Shown here: one piece after another, positions 44,174 to 54,000 of the stretch
Layout: each line of letters starts with the position of its first letter
Position numbering within the stretch: position 1 is the first letter of the stretch
Source of the DNA: Raffaelea ambrosiae
Taxonomy: Eukaryota; Ascomycota; Sordariomycetes; Ophiostomatales; Ophiostomataceae
DNA length: 64,000 nucleotides
Direction: 5' to 3'
Assembly (NCBI GenBank): GCA_002778195.1
Contig: PCDI01000020.1
Span: 273,243-337,242 of the forward strand
Notes under the pieces: generated by a model
Told to the model about the DNA's origin: nothing
The model's database searches: none
Seen by the model: only the letters and a program-made list of their open reading frames with translations
Made by a program: the position numbers and the translations under genes

Positions 44174-46096
44174 TCACGAGTCAAAAATGGCGCCATATGC
44201 AGCGACACCGCGGCTTTCCAGGCCGTAGACAACCTTGCGTGTCACTTTCTGGTTCGATATAATGACGACGGCCTCGCATGGACCCATGCTTTTCTGTGGT
44301 TTGTTTGTGTTGTTGCTACGCGGCCTGGTTCCGGTAGCGGGGAGGGCGAAACCACGACGGCCACCGGAGCGAGAGCTCTCCCACACGCCGTAGGCAATTT
44401 TGACGAGATCGGGCCGACCACTCTTGCGCGTGTCAATAATATTGGCATCGGGGTCTGCGGCGTAGACTGCGTTGATAACGGCCTGGCCAAAGGTCTCGAG
44501 CGGATTCGGTGCCGACCAGATGACGCGAACGGGATGGTCGGGCTTCTCCACGAACAGAGACAGGCAGGGAGCAATGCCAGAGCCGGTAGCGATGATGATC
44601 ACAGGCTCGAACATGCCTGCCACGCGAAGGACGCCGTACTGCGGGACACCGCGGGTGTACATCTTCTTGGGTGGGTTCCGGATGATCTTGTCGGTCCAGT
44701 CTCCTGCATTGGAGATAACAACCGAGAATCCTTTTTTCCCAGCATTGGACAGACCACTTGGCTCCTTTGTCTTGTTGAGCTTGGCGAGATCCTGTGATTT
44801 CTTCTCGGGGTTGCATGCATAGTCTGTGCAGTGATGGGACTCTTCACGGCTGTCGTCGTTGTCGTCGTTGCTGTTTTTGTTGTTGTTCGACCCTTCCAGT
44901 GGAGCAGCAGGGTTCGGAATGGTGGCAAACGCATGTGTCTCCTTCAGAGGGTGATCAGAAAGACGGATGGCCTGGCCGTAGTGGGCGTTGCGGTAGTCAA
45001 AGTTCAGCTTGATGCAGTGGTCCGAGAGAGGCTCGGCCTCCACGTCACGAAGGCGGAGCCGCGACCAGGGGTAGATGACGAGCATTGTGATGCAGATGAG
45101 CATCCAGAACACCGGCTTGACGACCAGAAACATGCCGTAGGCGGTGTGGGATCGCGACTTCACCGCCGTATTGGCGGTCACGAGAAGGACCTGTGTCCAG
45201 AAAAGAACAATGACCGACCAGCCCAGGAAGCGGTGGACGCCTTCAAACCAGTTGTGGAAGCGGATGCGCATGCGAGGGTGGGCGAAGATGAGGATGGAGA
45301 TTAGAAGACAGACAATGCCGTAGCTGACAAAGAGTACATAGCTCTGGACGGTCGACACTTGGTCACTGACAAACTCGCGGGTGACCTGGATGAGGAAGGC
45401 GATGTACCAGAAGGTAGCAGCCACGCCGCAGCCGCTGTGGATGCCTCCATACGAGTACACCTTGGCAAAGAGGTGGCGCAGACGAAGGGGCAGGCGGCGA
45501 GGCCAGGTGCCGAAGACAATGAACATGGTGTTGACCACATGCTCGTTGCGGACAACCAGGGCGGCGAGCAGATTGGCAGCCACAGCAGTCGAGGCGGTCT
45601 CCGAGGTCAGCGAGGAGCCCTGCACGATCATGCGTGCAATGAGAACAGCGAGCACGGCCATGTTGCCGATGAAGGCCAGGGTGAAGATGCGCTTGTAGAC
45701 CGAGCCAAAGTTCCAACGCGCGTACCGGTAGGCACGGTTGCCCTTTTTTGGTGGCAAAAGAACGGCGGGCGGGCCAACATGCAGAGAGTTGCGCAGAGGA
45801 ATGGACGGCAATGGCTTGGATGCCTCGTGGTGTGGCAGGCGAGGTGTACTTGCAGTCAGAACACCAACCACGAGGGTCTCGGCAGAAGACGGTCGGGTGT
45901 CCCGACGGCCTTCCTCGAGGGCACGGGGGTCCAGAATCTGACTCTCACGAATTCCCAAAAAGAAGGCCCGGGCAGGCTGAGAAATGCCGCTTTCGTGGCC
46001 ATGGCCATACTCGCAGTCGTCTGAACCGGAGCGTTCCTCGACGCTTGGCAACGGGAGAGAAACAGAGTTCTCGGCCGGTGCAGCTGGGACACGCAT
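44174..46096 (-). CDS. Ferric-reductase-like membrane flavoprotein, TmpL C-terminal type
   Basis: A 640-residue intronless protein with about six transmembrane helices (roughly residues 135-375: IFTLAFIGNMAVLAVLIAR to LICITMLVIYPWS) and a C-terminal FAD/NAD(P)-binding reductase domain (GMFEPVIIIATGSGIAPCLS, the NAD-binding GSGIAPC, and RVIWSAPNPLETFG). Histidines suited to haem or quinone binding lie in GGIHSGCGVAATFW and FHNWFEGVHRFLGW. The layout resembles the membrane-reductase half of TmpL, a fungal redox regulator that in addition has an AMP-binding domain; here the N-terminal 130 residues are polar and carry no such domain. A Ser/Asn/Asp-rich loop (SNNNKNSNDDNDDSREE) is inserted before the reductase part. 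The start ATG is at 46096. Electron acceptor unknown; the TmpL link is from memory. Confidence 0.85.
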   Translation of the reverse strand: MRVPAAPAENSVSLPLPSVEERSGSDDCEYGHGHESGISQPARAFFLGIRESQILDPRALEEGRRDTRPSSAETLVVGVLTASTPRLPHHEASKPLPSIPLRNSLHVGPPAVLLPPKKGNRAYRYARWNFGSVYKRIFTLAFIGNMAVLAVLIARMIVQGSSLTSETASTAVAANLLAALVVRNEHVVNTMFIVFGTWPRRLPLRLRHLFAKVYSYGGIHSGCGVAATFWYIAFLIQVTREFVSDQVSTVQSYVLFVSYGIVCLLISILIFAHPRMRIRFHNWFEGVHRFLGWSVIVLFWTQVLLVTANTAVKSRSHTAYGMFLVVKPVFWMLICITMLVIYPWSRLRLRDVEAEPLSDHCIKLNFDYRNAHYGQAIRLSDHPLKETHAFATIPNPAAPLEGSNNNKNSNDDNDDSREESHHCTDYACNPEKKSQDLAKLNKTKEPSGLSNAGKKGFSVVISNAGDWTDKIIRNPPKKMYTRGVPQYGVLRVAGMFEPVIIIATGSGIAPCLSLFVEKPDHPVRVIWSAPNPLETFGQAVINAVYAADPDANIIDTRKSGRPDLVKIAYGVWESSRSGGRRGFALPATGTRPRSNNTNKPQKSMGPCEAVVIISNQKVTRKVVYGLESRGVAAYGAIFDS

Positions 46097-49000
46097 CTTT
46101 AACAGCAAGGCGCTGGGGACAGAAAGGAAGAGTCTGACGGCAGCATTAGATTTGTGTTTTCATCTGTGTGCGTGCGTGTTGTTTGTTTTGCCTGTTTTGT
46201 GTAAATTTTGATGGAAAGAAAACGGGAGGAGGCCTTCTTACAAGCAGATGCCCACGAGGGGAGGTTGGCAGAGATGCGGCAAACGGGCGGCCGTGGTGGC
46301 AAATAGCCGGGACCAACTGTCCAAGGAAGGAAAGAACGAGAGAGGAAGGAGCGATGGGTGCAGGTGGGACGATGACCGATACCGAAGCAAAGCGACAGAG
46401 CAAATACAGTATGGGAGGGTCCGGTTGGCAGATGGAAGAGACACACGGGCCCGAAAGTCCCCCTTGCAGCAGTCTAGTAGTCTAGCAATCTAGTAATAGA
46501 AAAACACATGAAGTATATCGAGATGAGAACAACGACAATGCAGAACGGCGGCCAATCTGGAGTTAAAAGGGGGGGGGGGGGGGGGGAGGCTGAAAAGTCT
46601 AAAGGAGGTGTCAGGGGGATGTCAGAGAGAGATAATAAAGAGAACGGGGAAACTGTCCAGACAGGGCAGGCCGGTCAGACAGACAATGCCTGAATCAAAG
46701 AGAAGATGTGGTCGAGAAAGTCTATGAAGGTCTATGAAGGTCTATGCAGCTGGATGGACCGCAATTCCGATGCCATGATGAGTGAGATGGCCGTGGGCCT
46801 TATACCCCGAAGGGCAATGGCGAGAGCAGGGCAATGACGAGGCAAAGAGCACACGAGAGTGGACTATCGACCGAGCACGAGCAATGGCGAGCGGTGTCAT
46901 GGATTCTGCCAAGCCCAACGCTACGATATCGCCTCGCGCTGTCCGTTTCACTCCCCCCACGCCGCTCTCCCACAGCAAACGACCAGGCGAGGCGTGCATT
47001 GGAGAAAAATTGAACACTGATAACCGGATGTTTAGCTGGCTGGTCGATCGTGCTACGTGTCGGTGACTCGAGTGCCCGCCTACAGGTGCCCCCATGTGCT
47101 AGGGGGGCCGAAAAGGGAAACTGGACAGAGTAATAATAAAGAATAAAAATAAAAAAAAACATTACCGGTGACATCCTTGCCCAAATGGGATAGACACACA
47201 CCCTGTTGGGCTGCCTACGGTGTATAAGACAAACAGATGGACAGCCAGAATTGAATAAAGAATGGTGAGAGGAAAAAAGATAAAAGAACGAAAAAAGGCA
47301 AGGAAAGAAGACAAGTACACTGCATCAGCCTCGGCGACCACATCGATCCGGCATGGTTGCTGCAAATGTCTCCGCCTTGTGGATACCGTTCCTGTGTGTT
47401 GCGGCACACTGCCGGGAAGCCATCCTCAACAGTAACAGCCTTTTGGTTTTCAGGCCTGTTCCCCCCTGTCTTTGGCAGTCTAGCCAGCGTTTATGCGTGG
47501 CCCTTGCTGACCTTCCATTTACAGCATCGCACATCCACACAACCTACACACAACCCGCATTTAGAAAGACGGCAATACGCCGTCAAGGGGACCCTTTAGC
47601 AGGTGGGAGGCTTGGCTTACTGGACTAGGCCAATGGCGGGACATGGGACGACGATGCAATAGTATCCCCCGCGGCAGGATGGTGGGAGGGTGAGGTTAGA
47701 GAAGGCGTGGATGCACGGAAACACAGGGGCAGAGACAGAGGCACATAGGAGATACCACAGCGAGGCAAACACCAGGCAACAGAAAACGTGACTGGCCATT
47801 GGAGATGTGCTTCTACTGGGGTGAAAAGAAGAGAGAGACAAAAACCAGAAAAGAAAAGAAGAAAGAAAAAGAGAGGGGAAAAAATACGCATATCACTCTT
47901 CTCCAGCGGCCTCCCTCTTGCTCGAGATTCATTGGGAAGGTCAGAAAAGCGACCTCCCGGGCCGGTGCGTCTCTAAAGTATGGTTCTTTCGGGGACTCAA
48001 ACCACTTGTGTTGCTATAAGTACACAGCGTATGCAACTAAAGCCTTGCAAGAACTTTGCAGATCTCGCCTCTCGTACGTACTCGTAAACAACAAATTGGG
48101 GGCGACGACGGCCTGGGCACTTCATTGGCCCAATGGCCCGCTAAAGGCAAGGGACATTGGTCTTTCTGTCGTCTTCATACCCTTGTCCCCTTGTGGCAAC
48201 CGGCGCATGGCGTCTCGGCGAGGTTGCATGCTCTAAGTAACGCTTCCACTTTGTAGCTTTGGTGCCAAGCAAACAATGACTTTGTTGTGTGCCGGCATCC
48301 CTGCCACGGAAGGCGGCCGATCCCCTGGGCAAGAAAAGAAAAGAAAGAGGATCCTCTGTCGTCGATCAGCGGTGCCAGGCGTATCTTTACGTTGCCTCCC
48401 CCCCCTGGACCATAGTTTGGTACGCCAGTGATCACAGCTCGCACACGCCTAAACACCCAAACACCGTCCTTTCACATACCACCCTTGATCCTNCTTACAC
48501 GATGCAGGGCGCCGAAAATGGACGATATTGAGGGAAATCTCGGTGTGTCATATGACTGGATAGGCCGGGCAAGAGGGCTTGCACCTGTGCACATTCGCAG
48601 TCTAGAGGGTGTTCCGCGTGTCTCTGTTTTTGGCATCTCTGCACACCAGTTGTGCCGTTGCACTGTTCCTGCCGCCGCCCATCCGCTCTACACGTTTGGC
48701 GATCGTCTTTCCATATTGACTAGTTGATTGTCAACAACAAAAAGTCAAGGGTGGGAGAAAAAGCTTAAGAGGTATTCTTGGAGTCTTCTCTCCAATGCAA
48801 CGCAACAGCAGAATGTTTTGGGCAGCATGTGGGGCTTCCGCCCAACCCCACGATATAATTGGGGCAAACTGACGCCCATAATGGGCTAAGTGTTAAGTGG
48901 CTCGGCGAGCTTCCCACTTTAGAAACGTCCTAAAATATCCCACTCTGACCGCAGGCTGGCCCAGACATTTCTCTCTCAAGGTCCTCCGTTGTGCCTCGCC

Positions 49001-49782
49001 TCATCTCTGCCTCGCGGACTCGCGCATCGTTTATGGCAACGAAACAAAGCAGAGTAAACCCAAAGTGGGAACCCCACCCGACCTTGATGGGCAAAGTCTC
49101 ACCGTCTGCTGTACGACGTGCCATTGACGTGTAAAACATGAACGGCCAGCTGCATGTGAATGGCCCCTCCAAATGGCCCCTCCAAACCGGTCTGACAGCA
49201 TTAACGGCTACTTCTTCGTGTAAAATACCTGGATAGCTAGTTTCCACGGCTAGTTCCGCCTGTTGTAACCAGGACGCTCGATGACAGCGGCCGTTATCCT
49301 CCCAGTCCCTCCCAGTCTCCCCAAGTCTCTTCCTGTTGATACCTACTTTGTATTGTTTCCGCACCACCCAATTCTCTCAGGAACACAACACCGTAAGCAT
49401 ACCTCTTAAATTGGACCAGCACTCTATTTTGCCGCCGGCGCTAGCTGTCTTCCTGGAAGCATACTTCGGGATATATGCCATTCTGTCTTTTCTTGTCTCT
49501 TGGCCTGGACCACCAGCCAATCGCCGTCTCCTCCATGATCGACATCATCCTTCCAAGATTATGTTCGTCTTCCAGCTGAAACTCAAACCCCTGTTTTCTA
49601 GGATGGCATGCAGATGCCCATCCGCCCCAGAACCGCATGTCGGTAAGGATGTTCTAGAATGTGCCACAACGGCAAGACGAGTGCCGATGACTCCTGTCGC
49701 TACCCGACTCAATGTTATTGTGCGACGGCGAAACAACTTAATTTTCATAAATAGTATCGGTGCCAGCTAACGTCATGTTTCT
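46097..49782. other. 3.7-kb gene-free stretch
   Basis: Begins with the flavoprotein promoter. It contains G18 (46569-46586), a 10-bp tandem repeat (46721-46746) and one N (48493). None of the many open frames has convincing coding character or a recognisable product. Confidence 0.5.
46721..46746. repeat. 10-bp tandem repeat
   Basis: TCTATGAAGG twice, followed by a third diverging copy. Confidence 0.85.
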
Positions 49783-50004
49783 CTAGCCGCCGGGAGCAAC
49801 TCTGTTTCGACCGCCGCTTCCATAATTAGCAATCAAAAAGGCAAGAATGAGCGTAATGCATCCAGCCGTCCACAGCTCGCCGAGCCCAGATATTTTAAAG
49901 TGCCCACCAACGGCGCGGTATTCAGGATCCAGGATACACCTGGAAATCTCCTTCGTCGAGAATGCGACGCGCGTTTGCTGCTGGTCTTTGCTCGGTGTAG
50001 CCAT
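49783..50004 (-). CDS. Possible small single-pass membrane protein
   Basis: An ATG-initiated 73-residue frame with a polar N terminus (MATPSKDQQQTRVAFSTKEI), one hydrophobic helix (LWTAGCITLILAFLIANYG) and a short Gly/Arg/Asn tail (GSGGRNRVAPGG). Codon use is moderately gene-like. It is followed by about 180 bases before the stop of the YwbE-like gene, both on the minus strand. I recognise no family and cannot exclude that it is fortuitous or the last exon of a longer gene. Confidence 0.4.
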   Translation of the reverse strand: MATPSKDQQQTRVAFSTKEISRCILDPEYRAVGGHFKISGLGELWTAGCITLILAFLIANYGSGGRNRVAPGG

Positions 50005-50186
50005 GCATGCTGTCCCACTTGCAAGCGGGAGCTCCGGCCGCCGGCGTCCGAGTGGTCAATTTGATGGCAAGGAATAGAACCCTGTGAAGCCGTCGAACTA
50101 AGTACTACGCGTCTGCATTTGCAGGATAGGAACAGTCCATTCCTCCCATTCCATATTTAGAACAAGGTCCAGACAAAACGACCAGC

Positions 50187-50813
50187 CTATGTATCAAAGT
50201 GACTGGCCACATGGTGGGAGACAGCTTCCTCATCGCCTTCGAACGCGCCGCAAACCGGGCATGCCACGGTCCGCGGCGCTGCTGACGGGCTGGCATGATT
50301 TGGAGAGCTGGCTAATTCGGGAGCATCACCGTCCGCGTCCGCGGCAGCACCAGCTAGAGCAGGGGTAGAACCTTCTGTTCCTTCCTGCCCAGCACCGGAA
50401 CCTTTCTTTCCGTGTTTCTGTTTCTTAAGCCTTGCTGGACGAATGTAGGCATCCAGACCAATCGCAGGCTGGGGCACATCGTCACCGTTGGATCCTGGTA
50501 TAACGACTCCATCAAGTCGTACGTCGCGAACGTGGGTGAAGCGGCCTCCTGTCGCTGCCACAAGCTCCCTCCCAGAGGTCTCCACGGACGATGCCATATT
50601 TGGATCTCCCAAGAGCTGCACACGTCCGATACGCCCGTCGGTGAGGCGGACCTTGATACCACACGGATGATTGCCACGAGTCAGTACGTTCTGGACCGTG
50701 CCGTGAACAGTTCGCCCGGTAGACTGGTCTTGTTTTAGAATAATATGGACGGCGGCGCCTGGTACGACCTGTGCCACTGTAGGCACTCTCCGTGTCGTTG
50801 ATCTTGCCGCCAT
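50187..50813 (-). CDS. YwbE-like (DUF2196) protein with C-terminal zinc finger
   Basis: Intronless, 208 residues. Residues 15-70 match the bacterial-type YwbE domain: VPGAAVHIILKQDQSTGRTV, GTVQNVLTRGNHPCGIKVRL and TDGRIGRVQ, a small beta-barrel of unknown function that resembles KOW/RNA-binding folds. A linker with KKQKHGKKG basic and Ala/Gly/Asp-rich parts follows. The C terminus ends in VACPVCGAFEGDEEAVSHHV and ASHF, a C2H2/UBZ-like single zinc finger. The start ATG at 50811-50813 is the only one before the domain. A role in nucleic-acid or ubiquitin binding is inference; nothing is known to me about fungal members. Confidence 0.88.
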   Translation of the reverse strand: MAARSTTRRVPTVAQVVPGAAVHIILKQDQSTGRTVHGTVQNVLTRGNHPCGIKVRLTDGRIGRVQLLGDPNMASSVETSGRELVAATGGRFTHVRDVRLDGVVIPGSNGDDVPQPAIGLDAYIRPARLKKQKHGKKGSGAGQEGTEGSTPALAGAAADADGDAPELASSPNHASPSAAPRTVACPVCGAFEGDEEAVSHHVASHFDT

Positions 50814-51034
50814 GGTATTTGCTTGTGCGTCTGTCGTAAGGCAGTTGAAGTGTGGGCCACGAAGAAGTTGACAAAAGCTTTAAAGTTTTTTGAATTGGTT
50901 TTTTTTTTGTCTAATTTGTTCCAAATTTATTCGCCTCGGCCTCGTTCGCTTACATAACCACGAATGCCGAGCAATCTTTGGCCTTTTCGACGCCTTGGTG
51001 GGGTAACTGCTAGCTAGATAATAACAAAACCAAC

Positions 51035-51569
51035 GGGTGCTGCTAGGTGTGCGCTGCGTACAATAAACTATTTATACGCCCCTTAAGAGTTGCCTCTTAG
51101 ATGAAATCACGTGCGCGCACCCGTGACGCAAAACCCCTCCACTCTATCGTGATAATTTATAATAATACTTCACAAACATCAATTACCTGTAAAATCACCG
51201 GCCAACCTCTTCAATATGGCTTCCATGTATAGATCTGATGCTTTACAGCTTTATCCTGCCTCTCCAGAGCTCTTTTAATTTAATTATCTTACCTCTTTTA
51301 AAGACTTTCTTAATGCTTCAGAACTATCTCTTACTTTTTCAGAACACTCCCCGGCTTCTTTGGAGCACTTCCCAGAATAAAAAATGAAACTCTGATCTCT
51401 GTTGGTACATGCGTTTCTACTACATTTTCTACTGCTTTACGTGTCGCTAAGCATTTCATACGATTACCACCGAAATCTGAGGGTTCTGCGTTACGGGTGC
51501 GCGCACGTGACTTTATCTAAGGGGGCGTACAAATAGTTTAGTGTACGCCGCGCACACCTAGCAGTACCC
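51035..51569. mobile_element. MITE-like element with ~90-100-bp terminal inverted repeats
   Basis: The left end (51035-51136) and the reverse complement of the right end (51481-51569) align almost throughout, from GGGTRCTGCTAGGTGTGCGC through ACTATTT, TACGCCCC, CACGTGCGCGCACCCGT to ACGCARAACCC. The left copy has a 12-base insertion. Flanks AAAACCAAC (51026-51034) and AAGACTAAC (51570-51578) look like a 9-base target duplication with two transitions; 9-base duplications and long inverted ends are typical of Mutator-like elements. The 340-base interior is AT-rich with no transposase, so it is non-autonomous. It lies between the YwbE-like gene and the dipeptidase gene, close to both promoters. 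Confidence 0.85.
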
Positions 51570-51952
51570 AAGACTAACCGCCATATCTCTCCAGGATAAC
51601 TGTGCTGCTGTTAACCAATCCCCGACCAGCAGAGTGAGCTTCGATGCCACCAATGATTCCTCCTGTGCCTGCTGAAATCGGTATGCCCCGCCTTTATGTG
51701 TGCCTGTCACCTTCCCAATCGATTCGGTTCCGCTCAACTCGCGTGCCCCTTGTTGGACTGACTTGCCGAGTTCGATTGCCTCATCAGAGTTTTACGACTC
51801 TGCGTCCTCGTCTTTTGCCCACCACCGTCTCCTGCGTGCCCGCTGAACAGCATCGCCGTCACAATCGCGACAGTCCTGTTTTTTGTCCACCTTCTCGTAT
51901 CATCTCCCGACCCTATCTAACTGACGCCATCCGTGCGCACCAAGCTCGCAAA

Positions 51953-53470
51953 ATGGCTCCTCAACTCGATGGCTTCTTCAAGCAGGTCGACGACCTGAGT
52001 CCTCATTTCATCGACCGTTTGAGCCAGGCTGTTGCCATTCCCTCCATCTCGTCTGATGCCGCCCGCCGCCCTGATGTCGTGCGCATGGCCCATTTCCTGG
52101 AGAAGGAGCTAACGGCCCTGGGAGCCCACGTCGAGCTGCGTCCCCTGGGCAAGCAGCCTGACCAGCCAGAACTCGACCTCCCCCCTGTCGTTCTGGCTCG
52201 CTACGGTTCCGACAAAAGCAAGCGCACCATCCTGGTCTACGGCCACTACGATGTGCAGCCGGCGGACAAGAGCGACGGCTGGGACACCGAGCCGTTCAAG
52301 CTGGCCGTGGCTGAGGACGGCCGCATGCTGGGCCGCGGATCCACCGATGACAAGGGCCCTGTCCTGGGCTGGCTGAATGCCATCGAAGCGCACCAGAAGG
52401 CCGGCGTTGACTTCCCTGTCAACCTGCTCATGTGCTTTGAGGGTATGGAGGAATACGGCTCCGAGGGCCTGGACGACCTCATTGAGGCCGAGGCCAAGAA
52501 GTTCTTTGCCGACGCCGAGGCTGTCTGCATCTCGGACAACTACTGGCTGGGTACGGAGAAGCCCTGTCTGACCTACGGTCTGCGTGGCGTAAACTACTAC
52601 TCGGTGGAGGTCTCCGGTCCTGGCGCAGACCTGCACAGCGGCGTGTTCGGCGGCACCGCACAGGAGCCGATGACCGACCTCACCCGTGTCCTGGCCACGC
52701 TCGTGGACACCAATGGCAAGATCCTGATCCCGGGCATTGCCGAACAGGTGGCCCCCGTGACCAAGGAGGAGGAATCTCTCTATGACGGCATTTCCTTCAC
52801 TATGGAGACGCTGCACGAGTCACTGGGCAGCACTACCACCATTTTCGAGGATAAAAAGAGCACGCTGATGGCCCGCTGGCGCAACCCGTCGCTGTCGATC
52901 CACGGCGTGGAGGGCGCGTTTTCGGCTCCCGGTGCCAAGACGGTCATCCCGGCCAAAGTCATTGGCAAGTTCTCAATCCGCACCGTGCCCAACATGGAGA
53001 TCGATAAGACCAATGAGCTGGTCTACAAGTATGTCAAGGAACAATTTGCCAAGCTTGGCAGCAAGAACTCGCTGAAGGTCTACGCGCAGCACACGGGCAA
53101 CTGGTGGGTGGCCAGTCCCAAGCACTGGAATTTCTCGGCCGCTGCTAAGGCTGTCGAGCGCGTCTGGGGCGTTGCCCCCGACTTCACCCGCGAGGGTGGA
53201 AGGTAAGCTGATGTTTTTTTTTTTTTTTTTTTTGCCCTATTCACTTGTTTTGTATGTATCGCATTCTGGGTGCCACTAACGCACATTAGTATCCCTGTCA
53301 CCCTCACATTCGAACAGGCCACGGGCAAGAACGTCCTCCTGCTGCCCATGGGCAGCGCTACGGACGGTGCTCACTCAATCAACGAGAAACTGGACAAGAA
53401 AAACTACATTGAGGGCATTAAGCTACTCGGCGCTTACCTCCACTACGTCGCCGAAGAACCGAAGGTGTAG
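51953..53470 (+). CDS. M20 metallodipeptidase, DUG1/CNDP type
   Basis: A di-zinc cytosolic Cys-Gly dipeptidase that in yeast (Dug1) completes glutathione degradation. Exons 51953-53202 and 53290-53470 give 476 residues, the usual size. Metal and catalytic blocks are seen in order: ILVYGHYDVQPAD (His, Asp), GRGSTDDKGPVLGW (bridging Asp), FEGMEEYGSEGLD (catalytic Glu pair), ISDNYWLG (Asp), GADLHSGVFGG (dimer-site His) and ATDGAHSINEKL (last metal His, in exon 2). The intron has GTAAGC and a CTAAC branch with acceptor TTAG. I start at MAPQLDGFFKQ, where homologues begin, but the frame is open with ATG at 51644, which would add 103 residues rich in Arg and Ser and nearly without acids at first. 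Confidence 0.95.
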
Positions 53471-54000
53471 GCTCTGGACGCATAATTAGTGCTGCTTTTT
53501 TCCGCGTCTCATTCCGCAACAGAATTGCAAAGATTTCACTTTGGGGGCGCAGAGGCTAGAGTTGGCGTGTTGGGTGTTGCAGAACGAAGTCAGGAATCAA
53601 CCTTTTGGTTACTCAATATAAGCATTTATTGACCAATATGTGCCTGGCGTACTACTACTAGATGAACGAAAGTGTATATGAACTAGTGATGCGGGAAACT
53701 CCTCAGGAGGGGGGTATATGAAGAAACTGAGCAAACGAGGAGGTCCAAACTATTGGGGGGCAGGGGGGCAAACAGCCTCGTGGGGTATTAAAAGGAATCG
53801 GGATGGCGAATTCCAAGGTAACCAAGAAAAAAAATGAAAAACAAAACAAAAACAAAAATACCGAACCGTGAGACAACCCAGAACGCAAAATCCAATAAGT
53901 CCAGAATGAAGTAACAACCAAAAAATAAAGATCGAGATCACAGATCAAAGTATCTTGTAAATGCCGACACCGAGGTACATGAAGCCATTAATCAGTTGAT
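53471..54000. other. Convergent intergenic, dipeptidase and Yippee gene
   Basis: Two 3' flanks. No gene seen. Confidence 0.6.
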
